DNA of 31,079 nt, taken from positions 1-31,079 of the forward strand of contig JAZNYL010000126.1 of assembly GCA_045594445.1 (NCBI GenBank), given 5' to 3'. The position numbers and the translations under genes were made by a program. This DNA comes from SVQP01 sp045594445 (GTDB lineage: Bacteria; Bacillota; Clostridia; Oscillospirales; CAG-272). Below, one piece after another: positions 8,043 through 16,177 of this stretch. How positions within the stretch are numbered: the first letter of the stretch is position 1; every line of letters starts with the position of its first letter. Below the pieces are notes generated by a model. It ran no database searches. It was given only the letters and a program-made list of their open reading frames with translations, and was not told where the DNA came from.

Positions 8043-8145
8043 GTAGCGGGCGATCACTGATCGCCCCTACGGCACAACCGTTGAGGTTTTGGAATTGTAA
8101 AACCCCAATACACACAGTTGTAGGGGCGATCAGTGATCGCCCGCG
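8043..8145. repeat. two inverted copies of a palindromic repeat
   Basis: The palindromic core GGGCGATCACTGATCGCCC (8048-8066) recurs as GGGCGATCAGTGATCGCCC (8124-8142), with outer flanks in opposite orientation (CCCTACGGCACAAC against GTTGTAGGGG). Between them lies a small hairpin, GGTTTT...AAAACC. The pair sits between a terminator and the end of metA. This is the form of a REP/MITE-like intergenic repeat. Confidence 0.75.
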
Positions 8146-8214
8146 CCTGCGGCAACTAATTTTTAAATGATATATCTCATTTTTTTCTGCTCTCTGCGCT
8201 CTTCATTCTTCACT

Positions 8215-9132
8215 TTATTGAATCTCCTCAATGTTGTAAGGCGTGGTCTGGTAGACCAGGTAATTGAGCCAGTTGGAGTAGAGCAGGTTTGCGCAGGAAC
8301 GCCATGTGACCACGGGATCGCGCGTCTCGTCGTCGTCCGGAAAATAATTCTTGGGCAGATCGATGGGAAGTCCCGCATTCTTGTCGCGCAGATATTCCTT
8401 CTTGAGCGTATCCGCGTCGTACTCCGAGTGACCGGTGATGAACACCTGTCTGCCTCTCTCGGTCATGCAGGCAAACACGCCTGCCTCGGGGGAGCTTGCA
8501 AGGATACGGATCTCGGGCACCTTTTCAATGTCCTCTCTCTTGCAGGTGGTGTGGCGCGAGTGCGGCACCGAAAAGGTATCGTCAAAGCCGCGGAACAGAA
8601 TCGAACGCTTGTAGTCAAGGGAGTGCTTGTAAACGCCGAAAAGCTTTTTATCAAGCGGATATTTGGGTACGCCATAGTGGTAGTAAAGACCTGCCTGCGC
8701 GCCCCAGCAGATGTGGAAGGTGCTGGTCACGTGCGTCTTGCTCCATTCCATGATCTCGCAAAGCTCGGGCCAGTAGTCCACCTCTTCAAAGGGCAGCTGC
8801 TCCACGGGCGCACCCGTGATGATCATGCCGTCGTATCTCTTGTCCTTGATCTCTGCAAAGGTCTTGTAGAAGGCCAGCATGTGGTCGCCCGAGGTATGGG
8901 TGGCCTTGTGCGTGGCGGTCTGCAAAAGCTCCAGCTCAACCTGCAAGGGGGTGTTACCGATCAAGCGCGCAATCTGCGTCTCGGTCACGATCTTTTGCGG
9001 CATGAGATTGAGCATAAGCACGCGCAGAGGACGGATGTCCTGCGTGATCGCGCGCGTCTCGGTCATGACAAAGATGTTTTCCTCCAGCAGCGTGGTGGTG
9101 GCGGGAAGCCTGTTGGGAATCTTAATGGGCAT
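8215..9132 (-). CDS. metAA: homoserine O-acetyltransferase (MetA family)
   Basis: 305 residues from ATG 9132, with AAAGGAG 8 bases upstream. MetA transfers an acyl group to the hydroxyl of L-homoserine in the first committed methionine step. The catalytic triad is visible at the standard numbering: Cys142 in FHICWGAQ, His235 and Glu237 in GHSEYD. Residue 111 is Glu (GAPVEQ), the residue that in characterised Bacillus enzymes selects acetyl-CoA; the succinyl-CoA enzyme of E. coli has Gly there. The acetyl call agrees with the upstream metY, whose enzyme uses O-acetylhomoserine. The gene starts 23 bases after metY ends and is probably co-transcribed. No clear terminator is seen at its end before the palindromic repeats. 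Confidence 0.95.
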   Translation of the reverse strand: MPIKIPNRLPATTTLLEENIFVMTETRAITQDIRPLRVLMLNLMPQKIVTETQIARLIGNTPLQVELELLQTATHKATHTSGDHMLAFYKTFAEIKDKRYDGMIITGAPVEQLPFEEVDYWPELCEIMEWSKTHVTSTFHICWGAQAGLYYHYGVPKYPLDKKLFGVYKHSLDYKRSILFRGFDDTFSVPHSRHTTCKREDIEKVPEIRILASSPEAGVFACMTERGRQVFITGHSEYDADTLKKEYLRDKNAGLPIDLPKNYFPDDDETRDPVVTWRSCANLLYSNWLNYLVYQTTPYNIEEIQ

Positions 9133-9155
9133 CGGAAGAGCTCCTTTATACGAAA

Positions 9156-10436
9156 TTAGACCTTGTCGAGTGCCTGCTCGAGGTCTGCGATGATATCGGC
9201 GGGATTTTCAATGCCGACAGAGAAACGCACCAGCTCGGGGCGTACGCCTGCGGCAATCAGCTGCTCGTCGGTCAGCTGTCTGTGCGTTGCGCTTGCGGGA
9301 TGCAGCGCGCTTGTGCGTGCGTCGGCTACGTGCACGACGATGGCAGCCAGCTTGAGGTTGTCCATCAGACGAACGGATGCCTCGCGACCGCCCTTGACGC
9401 CAAAGGAAATGACGCCGCAGCAGCCATTCGGCAGATACTTCTGCGCCAGCTCGTACTGCGAGTCACCCGGCAGAGAAGGATAGGACACCCAATCGATCTT
9501 GGGATGATTCTGCAGATACTTTGCAACCGCCAGCGCGTTGGAGCAATGCTTTTCCATACGCACGGCCAGCGTTTCAAGCCCCAGGTTGAGAATGAAGGCG
9601 GGAAGGGCAGCCATGGTGCAGCCAAGGTCACGGAGCAGCTGCACGCGCACCTTGGTAATGTAGGCGTTTGCGTTGCCGAATTGCTTGGTGTAAATCACGC
9701 CGTGGTAGGATTCGTCGGGGGTGTTCATCTCGGGGTACTTATCCGAGCCCTCCCAGTCGAACTTGCCGCTGTCCACGATCACGCCGCCCACAACGGTGGC
9801 ATGGCCGTCCATGTACTTGGTGGTGGAGTGCACCACGATGTCCGCGCCGTGCTCAAAGGGACGGCAGAGAATGGGCGTGGCAAAGGTGTTGTCCACGATC
9901 AGCGGAATGCCGTGCTTGTGGGCAAGGTTTGCGTATCTTTCAATGTCAAATACTACAAGAGCGGGGTTTGCAACCGTTTCACCGAAGAACAGACGGGTAT
10001 TCTCGTCAATCTTGGCCTCGATCTCCTCGTCGGTCATATCGGGCGTGACAAAGCGCACCTCAATGCCAAGACGCTGCAGCGTGACGGCAAAGAGATTGAT
10101 GGTACCGCCGTAGATTGAGGACATGGAGATAAAGTTCTGACCTGCAGAGGTGATGTTGAGAATGGAAAGCAGGCTTGCGGACTGACCGGAGGATACCAGC
10201 ATTGCGCCCACGCCGCCCTCCATATCGGCAATCTTTGCTTCCACGCAGGCAAGCGTGGGGTTGGAAATACGGGAATACATGTGGCCGTCAGCCTTGAGGT
10301 CAAACAGGTCACCGACGTGGTCAACGTCGGAGTATTTGTAGGTGGTGCTTTGCACGATGGGCAGCACGCGGGGCTCACCGTTTGCGGGCTCGTAGCCGGA
10401 TTGTACGCATTTTGTGTCGATCTTGTAAGAAGACAT
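9156..10436 (-). CDS. metY: O-acetylhomoserine sulfhydrylase, PLP enzyme
   Basis: 426 residues from ATG 10436, with AAGGAGGG upstream. It belongs to the Cys/Met-metabolism PLP-enzyme family. The length and the insert around YPEMNTPDESYHGV fit O-acetylhomoserine aminocarboxypropyltransferase rather than the shorter cystathionine gamma-synthase. PLP Lys207 lies in HSTTKYMDGH and the PLP-ring Asp182 in VDNTFATP. SRISNPT and SSGQSA are also typical. The reaction is O-acetylhomoserine plus sulfide to homocysteine plus acetate, direct sulfhydrylation. It is first in a metY-metA operon. The short leader leaves no room for a SAM riboswitch. Confidence 0.95.
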   Translation of the reverse strand: MSSYKIDTKCVQSGYEPANGEPRVLPIVQSTTYKYSDVDHVGDLFDLKADGHMYSRISNPTLACVEAKIADMEGGVGAMLVSSGQSASLLSILNITSAGQNFISMSSIYGGTINLFAVTLQRLGIEVRFVTPDMTDEEIEAKIDENTRLFFGETVANPALVVFDIERYANLAHKHGIPLIVDNTFATPILCRPFEHGADIVVHSTTKYMDGHATVVGGVIVDSGKFDWEGSDKYPEMNTPDESYHGVIYTKQFGNANAYITKVRVQLLRDLGCTMAALPAFILNLGLETLAVRMEKHCSNALAVAKYLQNHPKIDWVSYPSLPGDSQYELAQKYLPNGCCGVISFGVKGGREASVRLMDNLKLAAIVVHVADARTSALHPASATHRQLTDEQLIAAGVRPELVRFSVGIENPADIIADLEQALDKV

Positions 10437-10473
10437 GAAAGATCCCTCCTTGGGAATGTATTACTAAAATATC

Positions 10474-10502
10474 ATTATATCATGCTTTGGCGGCAATTGC
10501 AA
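10474..10502 (-). promoter_or_regulatory. metY-metA promoter
   Basis: On the minus strand TTGCAA (10502-10497), 17 bp, TATAAT (10479-10474), with a leader of only ~30 bases. No S-box or T-box-like leader is present. Confidence 0.75.
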
Positions 10503-10634
10503 GGGCTTTGGGGCAATTTTTGCGAGACGTAAACGAGTTTGGACCTGATTGATGGAAGTTTTCGCACGCCTTTTTCAGAAAGGCATGGTGGCGTGTGAAT
10601 GTTATTTTATATTCGAGTGTTAGTGACGCCACCC

Positions 10635-10800
10635 GATGCTGAATTCCTGCGAAATTCAGCATCTAAAAGGCAACCGGCGGAGCCCTCGTCGCCCGTCGCA
10701 ACGAGCGAAATAACTCGCCGTTTCATTTCGCGGAGCGAAATATGTTCTTCTTTGCGGCAATTTTGCCAAAAAGAACGGAAACGATTTCCTCACATAAAAC
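10635..10800 (+). repeat. multi-hairpin dispersed repeat, copy A
   Basis: This occupies the middle of the 543-base gene-free gap. It opens with an 11-bp perfect hairpin (GATGCTGAATT 10635-10645 with 10653-10663). Then come CTCGT/ACGAG, ATTTCGC/GCGAAAT (10725-10741) and GTTCTT/AAGAAC (10744-10776, with an inner GGCAA/TTGCC). It ends in CGGAAACGATTTCCTCAC then ATAAAA. That end and the ACTCGCCGTT block recur in the element at 22255-22414. The flanks (10503-10634 and 10801-10906) are AT-rich with no convincing gene. Confidence 0.65.
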
Positions 10801-10906
10801 ACCAATGTTATACTACGCATTATTGAGAACAGTCTTTTTAGTTGAGAGAAGCGCAGAGTGAATGCACAAATCTTTTTTATCATTTTACCGAAATTAAAGA
10901 AAACTC

Positions 10907-10935
10907 TTGCAATCTTGCGTGTTCTGTGATATAAT
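10907..10935 (+). promoter_or_regulatory. promoter of the acyltransferase/Fe-S operon
   Basis: TTGCAA (10907-10912), 17 bp, TATAAT (10930-10935), 45 bases before the first start codon. It probably serves the genes through 14934. Confidence 0.8.
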
Positions 10936-10979
10936 GTTATACTGTACTATTAGTGCGATCATCAGAAAGGAATTGCTTT

Positions 10980-11630
10980 ATGAAGCGTTTGGAGAATTTC
11001 CTTGGAAAAATAGCAGGCCTCATATTCCGCTACCTGTGCGTTGTGCTTGTTTACGTGGGCTACCGTCCCAAGGTGATATATGCAAATCCCGAAAGGAAAA
11101 AGAAGGGCTTTGATAAACCTGTGGTGTTTACCTGCAACCACGTCTCCCATAAGGACGGCCTGATCATTGCAACCCTGCTTTGGAAATACCGCGTGCACAT
11201 TCTCTCCGCAAAGGATCAGATGGAAAAAAGCAAGCTGTATTATCACGTGCTCAAAAACAACCGTGCCATCCCGGTCAACCGCTTTGGGCTGGATACCGGT
11301 TGGATCAAGGAAAGTATCCGCGTGATGAAGGAAGGGAACAGTATGATTATCTTCCCCGAGGGACATACTTCCAAAACAGGGGAAATGAATCCGTACCGTC
11401 CCGGCTTCGCGCTGCTTGCCAACATGGCGGGCTGCGAGGTAGTTCCTGCCGTGATCGACGGTAATTACAATTTCTTATTCGGCAAGCGCTTGCGCGTTGT
11501 GATCGGTGAGCCCCAGGCTCTGAAGCCTGCAGAAGAGGGTCAGAGAAGCTCAGCGCATCTGCAAGCCGAGGCGGACCGCTTCCACGATATTTCGAAAGGA
11601 CTTCTGGAATTGGCAGCACAGAAAAAATGA
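10980..11630 (+). CDS. PlsC-type lysophospholipid acyltransferase 1
   Basis: 216 residues from ATG 10980, preferred over the in-frame ATG at 10953 because AAAGGA sits 8 bases upstream and position 10953 is barely past the -10 box. One N-terminal hydrophobic helix (about 12-28) anchors it to the membrane. The acyltransferase motifs are intact: NHVSHKDG gives the HX4D pair His54/Asp59, and FPEGHTSKTG (125-134) is the glycerophosphate-binding motif. It should transfer an acyl chain to lysophosphatidate or a related lysolipid. The next gene is a second, longer family member, so the two may handle different substrates; the exact acceptor is not assigned. Confidence 0.88.
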   Translation: MKRLENFLGKIAGLIFRYLCVVLVYVGYRPKVIYANPERKKKGFDKPVVFTCNHVSHKDGLIIATLLWKYRVHILSAKDQMEKSKLYYHVLKNNRAIPVNRFGLDTGWIKESIRVMKEGNSMIIFPEGHTSKTGEMNPYRPGFALLANMAGCEVVPAVIDGNYNFLFGKRLRVVIGEPQALKPAEEGQRSSAHLQAEADRFHDISKGLLELAAQKK

Positions 11631-11645
11631 TTTTTGGAGGTATTT

Positions 11646-12512
11646 ATGCTTCTTGAACTGTTTTTGACGTTGGGTGCACTTTGCTCGGTGCTGACCGTGT
11701 TCTTAAATGCAACGCTGGTCACCTCAATTTTTGATATCTGGATCCCGCTTTTGCTGTGGATCGCATATTCGGTAGGCTTTTTCGCGCTGTACGCGCTGGG
11801 CTTTGTGCTGCTTTCGCTGTTTGTGGATAAGTCCAAGCCCCAGGAAAGACCCAACCGCTTTTATCTGGCCGTGTTTGTGGAAAGCATTGCACTGTATTTC
11901 CGTTTGGCCAGAATTGAGATCCGCGTTCGCGGCAAGGAAAAGGTGCCTGCAAACGGCAATTTCCTGCTGGTTTCCAACCATCTGTCTGATCACGATTTCA
12001 TGTCCATGCTGGTCACGCTGCGCGGCAGAAGCATTCCGTTCGTATCCAAGCCCGAGAATTTTGATAAGCCCATCATTGGCAGAATGCTGCATAAAAGCGG
12101 CTTTTTGCCCATCAACCGCGGGGACGCACGCGAGGCGCTGCTGACCATTCGCGAGGTGGCGGAGAGATTGAAAACCATGCCCGTATCCTACGGCGTTTTC
12201 CCCGAGGGAACGAGAAACCGCGAGAGCAACAGAGAACTGCTGCCTTTCCATGAGGGCGTGTTCCTGATGGCCAAAAAGGCAAGCGTGCCGATCGTGATCG
12301 TGCGCGTGACGGGTACCGATCAGGTCAAAAAGCGTGCACCCTGGAGAAAGACGCGCGTGTACGTGGATTTTGTGGACGTGCTGGATGCCGAAACCGTCAG
12401 AGCCAAGAGATCCCACGAGCTTTCCGAAATGGCAAGAGAGCGCATGGAGGCAGCCGAGGGCTTGCCCGAGATCCCCGAGATCCGTCGCACTTTCAAGTAC
12501 GGTAATAACTGA
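11646..12512 (+). CDS. PlsC-type lysophospholipid acyltransferase 2
   Basis: 288 residues from ATG 11646, chosen because GGAGG lies 5 bases upstream; the in-frame TTG at 11634 overlaps that site. Two N-terminal membrane segments (about 4-27 and 30-60) are more than in the first copy. The catalytic HX4D is His112/Asp117 in NHLSDHD, and FPEGTRNR (185-192) is the second motif; INRGD (156-160) is also typical. It probably makes phosphatidic acid or remodels lysolipids at the inner face of the membrane. It starts 15 bases after the first acyltransferase and 19 bases separate it from the SufC-like gene, so it is in the same operon. Confidence 0.88.
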   Translation: MLLELFLTLGALCSVLTVFLNATLVTSIFDIWIPLLLWIAYSVGFFALYALGFVLLSLFVDKSKPQERPNRFYLAVFVESIALYFRLARIEIRVRGKEKVPANGNFLLVSNHLSDHDFMSMLVTLRGRSIPFVSKPENFDKPIIGRMLHKSGFLPINRGDAREALLTIREVAERLKTMPVSYGVFPEGTRNRESNRELLPFHEGVFLMAKKASVPIVIVRVTGTDQVKKRAPWRKTRVYVDFVDVLDAETVRAKRSHELSEMARERMEAAEGLPEIPEIRRTFKYGNN

Positions 12513-12531
12513 TTTTTCTTTGGAGACTACT

Positions 12532-13263
12532 ATGTTAGAACTGCAAAACATTTCTTATTCGGTTACCGACGAGGCGACCGGTAAGACCACCGATATCATC
12601 CGCGACGTCAGTCTGACCATTGACGACAGATTCGTCGCCATCACCGGACCTAACGGTTCGGGCAAATCCACGCTGGCAAAGATCATTGCCGGCATCATCA
12701 CCCCCACCTCGGGAAAAATTCTGTTCCGCGGACAGGATATTACCGATATGGGTATTTCCGAGCGTGCCAATCTGGGCATCAGCTATGCATTCCAGCAGCC
12801 CGTTCGCTTCAAGGGAATCACGGTCAAGGATCTGATTTCCATCGCTGCGGGTAAGGATATCTCGGTCGCCGAGGCCTGCGCGTATCTTTCCGAGGTAGGC
12901 CTTTGCGCCAAGGAATACGTCAACCGCGAGGTCAACGGCTCCTTGTCGGGCGGTGAGCTCAAGAGAATTGAGATCGCGATGATCAACGCGAGAAACACTC
13001 CCTTTGCCGTGTTTGACGAGCCCGAGGCAGGCATTGACCTGTGGAGCTTTGGCTCGCTGATTACGGTCTTTGAGCGTATGTATGAAAAAAATAAGGGCAG
13101 CATTCTGATCATCACGCACCAGGAGCGCATCCTGGATATTGCGGACACCGTGATCGTGCTTTCCGAGGGCCGCGTAACGGCGATGGGCAGCAAGGAAGAG
13201 ATCCTGCCCGATCTGTTCGGTACGCAAAAGCCCTGCAGAGTGATCGTAGGAGGTGAGGGCTGA
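12532..13263 (+). CDS. SufC-like Fe-S assembly ATPase (SMS type)
   Basis: 243 residues from ATG 12532, after TTGGAGA. This is an ABC-type ATPase without membrane partner: Walker A GPNGSGKST (39-47), Q-loop near QQPVRFKG, signature LSGGE (138-142), Walker B ending FDEPEAGIDLW (161-171). SufC of the full SUF system normally has a DE-x-DSGLD-type segment; EPEAGIDL is the form I associate with the short archaeal/clostridial pair. It should power Fe-S cluster assembly on the SufB-like protein. Its stop overlaps the next ATG (TGATG at 13261-13265), which supports a fixed-ratio complex. No SufS, SufU or SufD gene is in the window, so the sulfur donor is elsewhere. Confidence 0.88.
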   Translation: MLELQNISYSVTDEATGKTTDIIRDVSLTIDDRFVAITGPNGSGKSTLAKIIAGIITPTSGKILFRGQDITDMGISERANLGISYAFQQPVRFKGITVKDLISIAAGKDISVAEACAYLSEVGLCAKEYVNREVNGSLSGGELKRIEIAMINARNTPFAVFDEPEAGIDLWSFGSLITVFERMYEKNKGSILIITHQERILDIADTVIVLSEGRVTAMGSKEEILPDLFGTQKPCRVIVGGEG

Positions 13264-14192
13264 TGGCTAAGACGATGGACGCTATTCAAAAAAACCTGCT
13301 CTCCGAGATCATGGATCTGGAGATCGTGCCCGAGGGTGCGTACAACATCAGATCAAACGGTGAGAGTGCCGCAAGACACACCACCGCAAATATTGATATC
13401 GTGACCAAGACGGACAAGCCCGGCATTGATATCATCATCAAGCCCGGCACCAAGAACGAGCGCGTGGATATTCCCGTGCTGCTGACCAAGACAGGTCTTA
13501 AGGATCTTGTGTATAACGATTTTTATATCGGCGAGGACGCCGACGTGCTGATCGTAGCAGGCTGCGGCATTCATAACGCAGGCGACGAGCAGACCGCACA
13601 CGACGGCATTCACAGCTTCCACGTAGGCAAGAATGCCAAGCTCAAGTACGTTGAAAAGCATTACGGCGAGGGCGAGGGAACGGGCGAGAAAGTGCTTAAC
13701 CCCACCACCGAGATTGAGATCGACGAGGGCGGATACATGGAAATGGATTCGGCACAGCTGGGCGGCGTGGATTCCACGGTACGCGTCACCCGCGCAAAGC
13801 TTGCCAATCGTGCAACCTTAGTCATCGGCGAGAAGATCATGACGCACGGTAAGCAGACCGCCATTACCGATTTTACGGTGGATCTGGACGGTGAGGATTG
13901 CGGTGCACACGTCGTATCCCGCTCGGTTGCCAAGGACGAGTCGCGCCAGACCTTCCTTTCCTGCATCAACGGCAATAATCTCTGCTCGGGACACACCGAG
14001 TGCGACGCCATTATCATGGACAGCGCGCGCGTGGACGCCATCCCCAAGGTAGCGGCCAACCACGTGCAGGCATCGCTGATCCACGAGGCTGCCATCGGTA
14101 AGATCGCGGGTGAGCAGCTGATCAAGCTGATGACGCTCGGCCTTTCCGAAAAGCAGGCTGAGGAGCAGATCATCAACGGCTTCTTGCGCTGA
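13263..14192 (+). CDS. SufB-like Fe-S scaffold (SMS type)
   Basis: 309 residues, translationally coupled to the SufC-like gene. The C-terminal half is a SufB/SufD-family beta-helix. The end HEAAIGKIAGEQLIKLM then GLSEKQAEEQIINGF is the family's conserved tail. It lacks the ~150-residue N-terminal part of full SufB, as expected for the minimal SMS-type protein. Cys247 in HTECDAII aligns by eye with the cluster/persulfide cysteine of E. coli SufB (QCDSMLIG). Further cysteines are at AGCGIHNAG and LSCINGNNLCSG. It should build clusters as a C2B2 complex with the ATPase. In E. coli-type systems SufD is a second subunit; here one protein probably fills both places. Confidence 0.87.
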   Translation: MAKTMDAIQKNLLSEIMDLEIVPEGAYNIRSNGESAARHTTANIDIVTKTDKPGIDIIIKPGTKNERVDIPVLLTKTGLKDLVYNDFYIGEDADVLIVAGCGIHNAGDEQTAHDGIHSFHVGKNAKLKYVEKHYGEGEGTGEKVLNPTTEIEIDEGGYMEMDSAQLGGVDSTVRVTRAKLANRATLVIGEKIMTHGKQTAITDFTVDLDGEDCGAHVVSRSVAKDESRQTFLSCINGNNLCSGHTECDAIIMDSARVDAIPKVAANHVQASLIHEAAIGKIAGEQLIKLMTLGLSEKQAEEQIINGFLR

Positions 14193-14193
14193 T

Positions 14194-14730
14194 ATGGCAC
14201 ATCCCGTCAAGCACTTTATCACCATCACGCAGCATCGCCATAAGGTCATTGCGCACTCTTTCCGCGTAGGAATCGGGTTGCAGGGACTTTGGCACGATCT
14301 TTCCAAATACAGCCCCACCGAGTTTTTCTCGGGAGCCAAGTATTATCAGGGAAATCGCAGCCCGGGCGAGGCACAGCGCGAAGACGTGGGATATTCCGAA
14401 ATGTGGCTGCATCACCAAGGGCGAAACAAGCACCATTACGAGTACTGGTTTGACTATATTCCCGCAGCACGCGCATACGGGCCTGTCAAAATGCCGGTGC
14501 GTTACGTAGCTGAAATGTTTTGCGACAGAATGGCTGCCTGCAAGACTTATCAAAAGGAAAAATATACCGATAAAAGCGCGCTGGAGTATTTCATGCGCGG
14601 ACAAGCGCGGACGCGCATGCACCCCGAAACAGCAGCGTTGCTGGAGGGCTGGTTGCGCGTGCTGGCAGAGCAGGGCGAACGCGAGGCGTTTGCCACGGTG
14701 CGCAAAGCGGTGAAAAAGAAAACGTATTGA
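14194..14730 (+). CDS. DUF5662 family protein
   Basis: 178 residues, starting 2 bases after the SufB-like stop. It fits DUF5662 (a clostridial family of unknown function). The histidine-rich core HRHKV then LWHDLSKYSPTEF and MWLHHQGRNKHHYEYW looks like an all-helical metal-binding, HD-like arrangement. The second half (MPVRYVAEMFCDRMAA; KSALEYF) is also usual for the family. There is no signal peptide or membrane segment. The distance to the Fe-S genes suggests co-transcription, but a functional link is not shown. Confidence 0.75.
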   Translation: MAHPVKHFITITQHRHKVIAHSFRVGIGLQGLWHDLSKYSPTEFFSGAKYYQGNRSPGEAQREDVGYSEMWLHHQGRNKHHYEYWFDYIPAARAYGPVKMPVRYVAEMFCDRMAACKTYQKEKYTDKSALEYFMRGQARTRMHPETAALLEGWLRVLAEQGEREAFATVRKAVKKKTY

Positions 14731-14763
14731 ACGTAAGAAATGGATGAAACGGAGGCGATTTTT

Positions 14764-14934
14764 ATGAAATTCAAGCTGATCTATGCGGCAATCTTTTTGA
14801 TTTGCCTGCTTTCTGCCATCAGCGCAGGATTGCTTTCCGTGCATCGCAGCGAAGGGAAGATCATGTCGGACGAGGATCGCGTCAGGATCGAGGCCTTTGT
14901 CGAGCAGCTTACGGGCGAGAACGCCGCTGAATGA
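14764..14934 (+). CDS. small single-pass membrane protein, 56 residues
   Basis: Starts at ATG 14764, with GGAGG 9 bases upstream; the in-frame ATG 14740 would make the ribosome site part of the gene. One hydrophobic segment (about 5-24) is followed by a short charged tail (SDEDRVRIEAFVEQLTGE). It could be a membrane peptide or an uncleaved signal-anchor. It is last in the run that begins at 10980 and precedes a strong terminator. No family recognised. Confidence 0.6.
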   Translation: MKFKLIYAAIFLICLLSAISAGLLSVHRSEGKIMSDEDRVRIEAFVEQLTGENAAE

Positions 14935-14950
14935 GCTTTGAACAATCAAA

Positions 14951-14984
14951 AACGCACACGCTTTCGAGCGTGTGCGTTTCTTTT
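14951..14984. terminator. bidirectional terminator between convergent operons
   Basis: A 12-bp stem, AACGCACACGCT (14951-14962) with AGCGTGTGCGTT (14967-14978), TTCG tetraloop, T-rich to the right and A-rich to the left. Confidence 0.9.
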
Positions 14985-16177
14985 TATTTGAGTCTGCCGC
15001 GCAGGGCCAAAAACAGCTGCGCGTATTTGTAGGCGCAGAAATTAGGTGCACCCGTAATTTCCCAGATGCCTTGCGCGGTAGTCAAGGACAGCTTGACGCG
15101 TCCGATTGCTTTGAGCGAGGAAACCGAGTCTAAGGGAAATCCTACCGTGCGAAGGCCTGCCTCGCCGTCCTCAAAGCGGAGCAAAAGCTGCTCGCGCGTC
15201 ATGGTCAGCTTGCCGAACAAGGGCTCGTCCGCAGGCTTTTTGTCCACCGAGAATATGGTGACGCCGCTGTCGGTAAAGATCTCTTTTTCAAGCTCGTCCA
15301 AGTGATTCTTTAACCAGATCTTCTGGTATTCCATCCAAGCGTCCACCGTGGTAATGGAGGTCTCGCAGTTGAGAAACACGAAATCGCCGCTCTCGGTATA
15401 GTTGGCCGTCATGCCGCAGCCGCGGCAGCTGACGTGATTGCCCGAGGAATACAGGGAAGAATGCTGGCGGCAGCGCGGACAAACGTACAGCACTCTCTCC
15501 AGCTTTTCGGCGCGGTGGTTGCCCGCGTAGGTCAGGGCAAGGGATTTGTCGTTGACGCAAAGCGTGCGGCTGATCAGCGCAAACAGCTGCTCGTCGCTCA
15601 TCAGCGCGTATTCGTCGGGCATCAGCGTCTTTTCATAGCGACCGATAAATGGTCCCTTTCGCTTGCCGTCACCCCAGCGTGGGAGTGCACCTGCGCCGCC
15701 GTGTACGGTATACAGAATGATTGGCACCTGCAGGGCGCGGATGAGCGGCACGGTTTCCTTGGAAAGCGCATTCGGTGCAAAGCCGTAAGGTGCATCCTTG
15801 GTGGGGAACAGGCAAACGCTGCCACCCTCGCTCAAAATCTGCTTGATGGATTGTACGCAGGCAGGCGACCAGAGCGATGCTCCCGGTTTTTGCAAAATGG
15901 GTGCGGTCAGAGCGTCCTCCGATATCTGCAAGAGGTTGCGTCGTACCGTGCGCGTTTGCACGCAATAAACGGGATAGTCAAAGGCCGAGCGCACCAGCAT
16001 GGCGTCGTGCAGCGTTTGACGATTGGATAAAATCAAGTGCGCTCCGCGGACGCCGTGCTTGACCGATTTTGCGCGAAATCCGATCCATTTGGCGTAAAGG
16101 CGGCCGCACAGACGGTACAGAAAAAAGGTCAGGGCGTGATGCGAGCGGACGTATGCTTGTGCGGAAGAATTACTCAT
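14984..16177 (-). CDS. PlsC-like protein with altered catalytic motifs and zinc ribbon
   Basis: 397 residues. Residues ~35-210 follow the PlsC acyltransferase fold, but the NHX4D motif reads SNRQTLHD (51-58), so the catalytic His is Arg53, and the FPEG motif reads FPTK (124-127). Residues 233-254 form a four-cysteine zinc ribbon (CPRC, CRGC), a known addition in clostridial acyltransferase-like proteins. A C-terminal ~120-residue beta-rich domain follows. The ATG (16177) overlaps the stop of the upstream lipoprotein gene by 8 bases (ATGAGTAA), so the two are coupled. With both motifs changed, ordinary acyltransfer is doubtful; a lipid-binding or regulatory role, or a different chemistry, is possible. 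The two intact paralogues at 10980-12512 are in the same window. Confidence 0.7.
   Translation of the reverse strand: MSNSSAQAYVRSHHALTFFLYRLCGRLYAKWIGFRAKSVKHGVRGAHLILSNRQTLHDAMLVRSAFDYPVYCVQTRTVRRNLLQISEDALTAPILQKPGASLWSPACVQSIKQILSEGGSVCLFPTKDAPYGFAPNALSKETVPLIRALQVPIILYTVHGGAGALPRWGDGKRKGPFIGRYEKTLMPDEYALMSDEQLFALISRTLCVNDKSLALTYAGNHRAEKLERVLYVCPRCRQHSSLYSSGNHVSCRGCGMTANYTESGDFVFLNCETSITTVDAWMEYQKIWLKNHLDELEKEIFTDSGVTIFSVDKKPADEPLFGKLTMTREQLLLRFEDGEAGLRTVGFPLDSVSSLKAIGRVKLSLTTAQGIWEITGAPNFCAYKYAQLFLALRGRLK

Noticed and set aside
10437..10500. SAM riboswitch or T-box in front of metY
   Set aside because: The promoter leaves only ~30 bases of leader.
10480..10883. Short open frames on both strands in the gap between metY and the first acyltransferase
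   Set aside because: They lie over repeat hairpins and promoters and have no ribosome sites or domain features.
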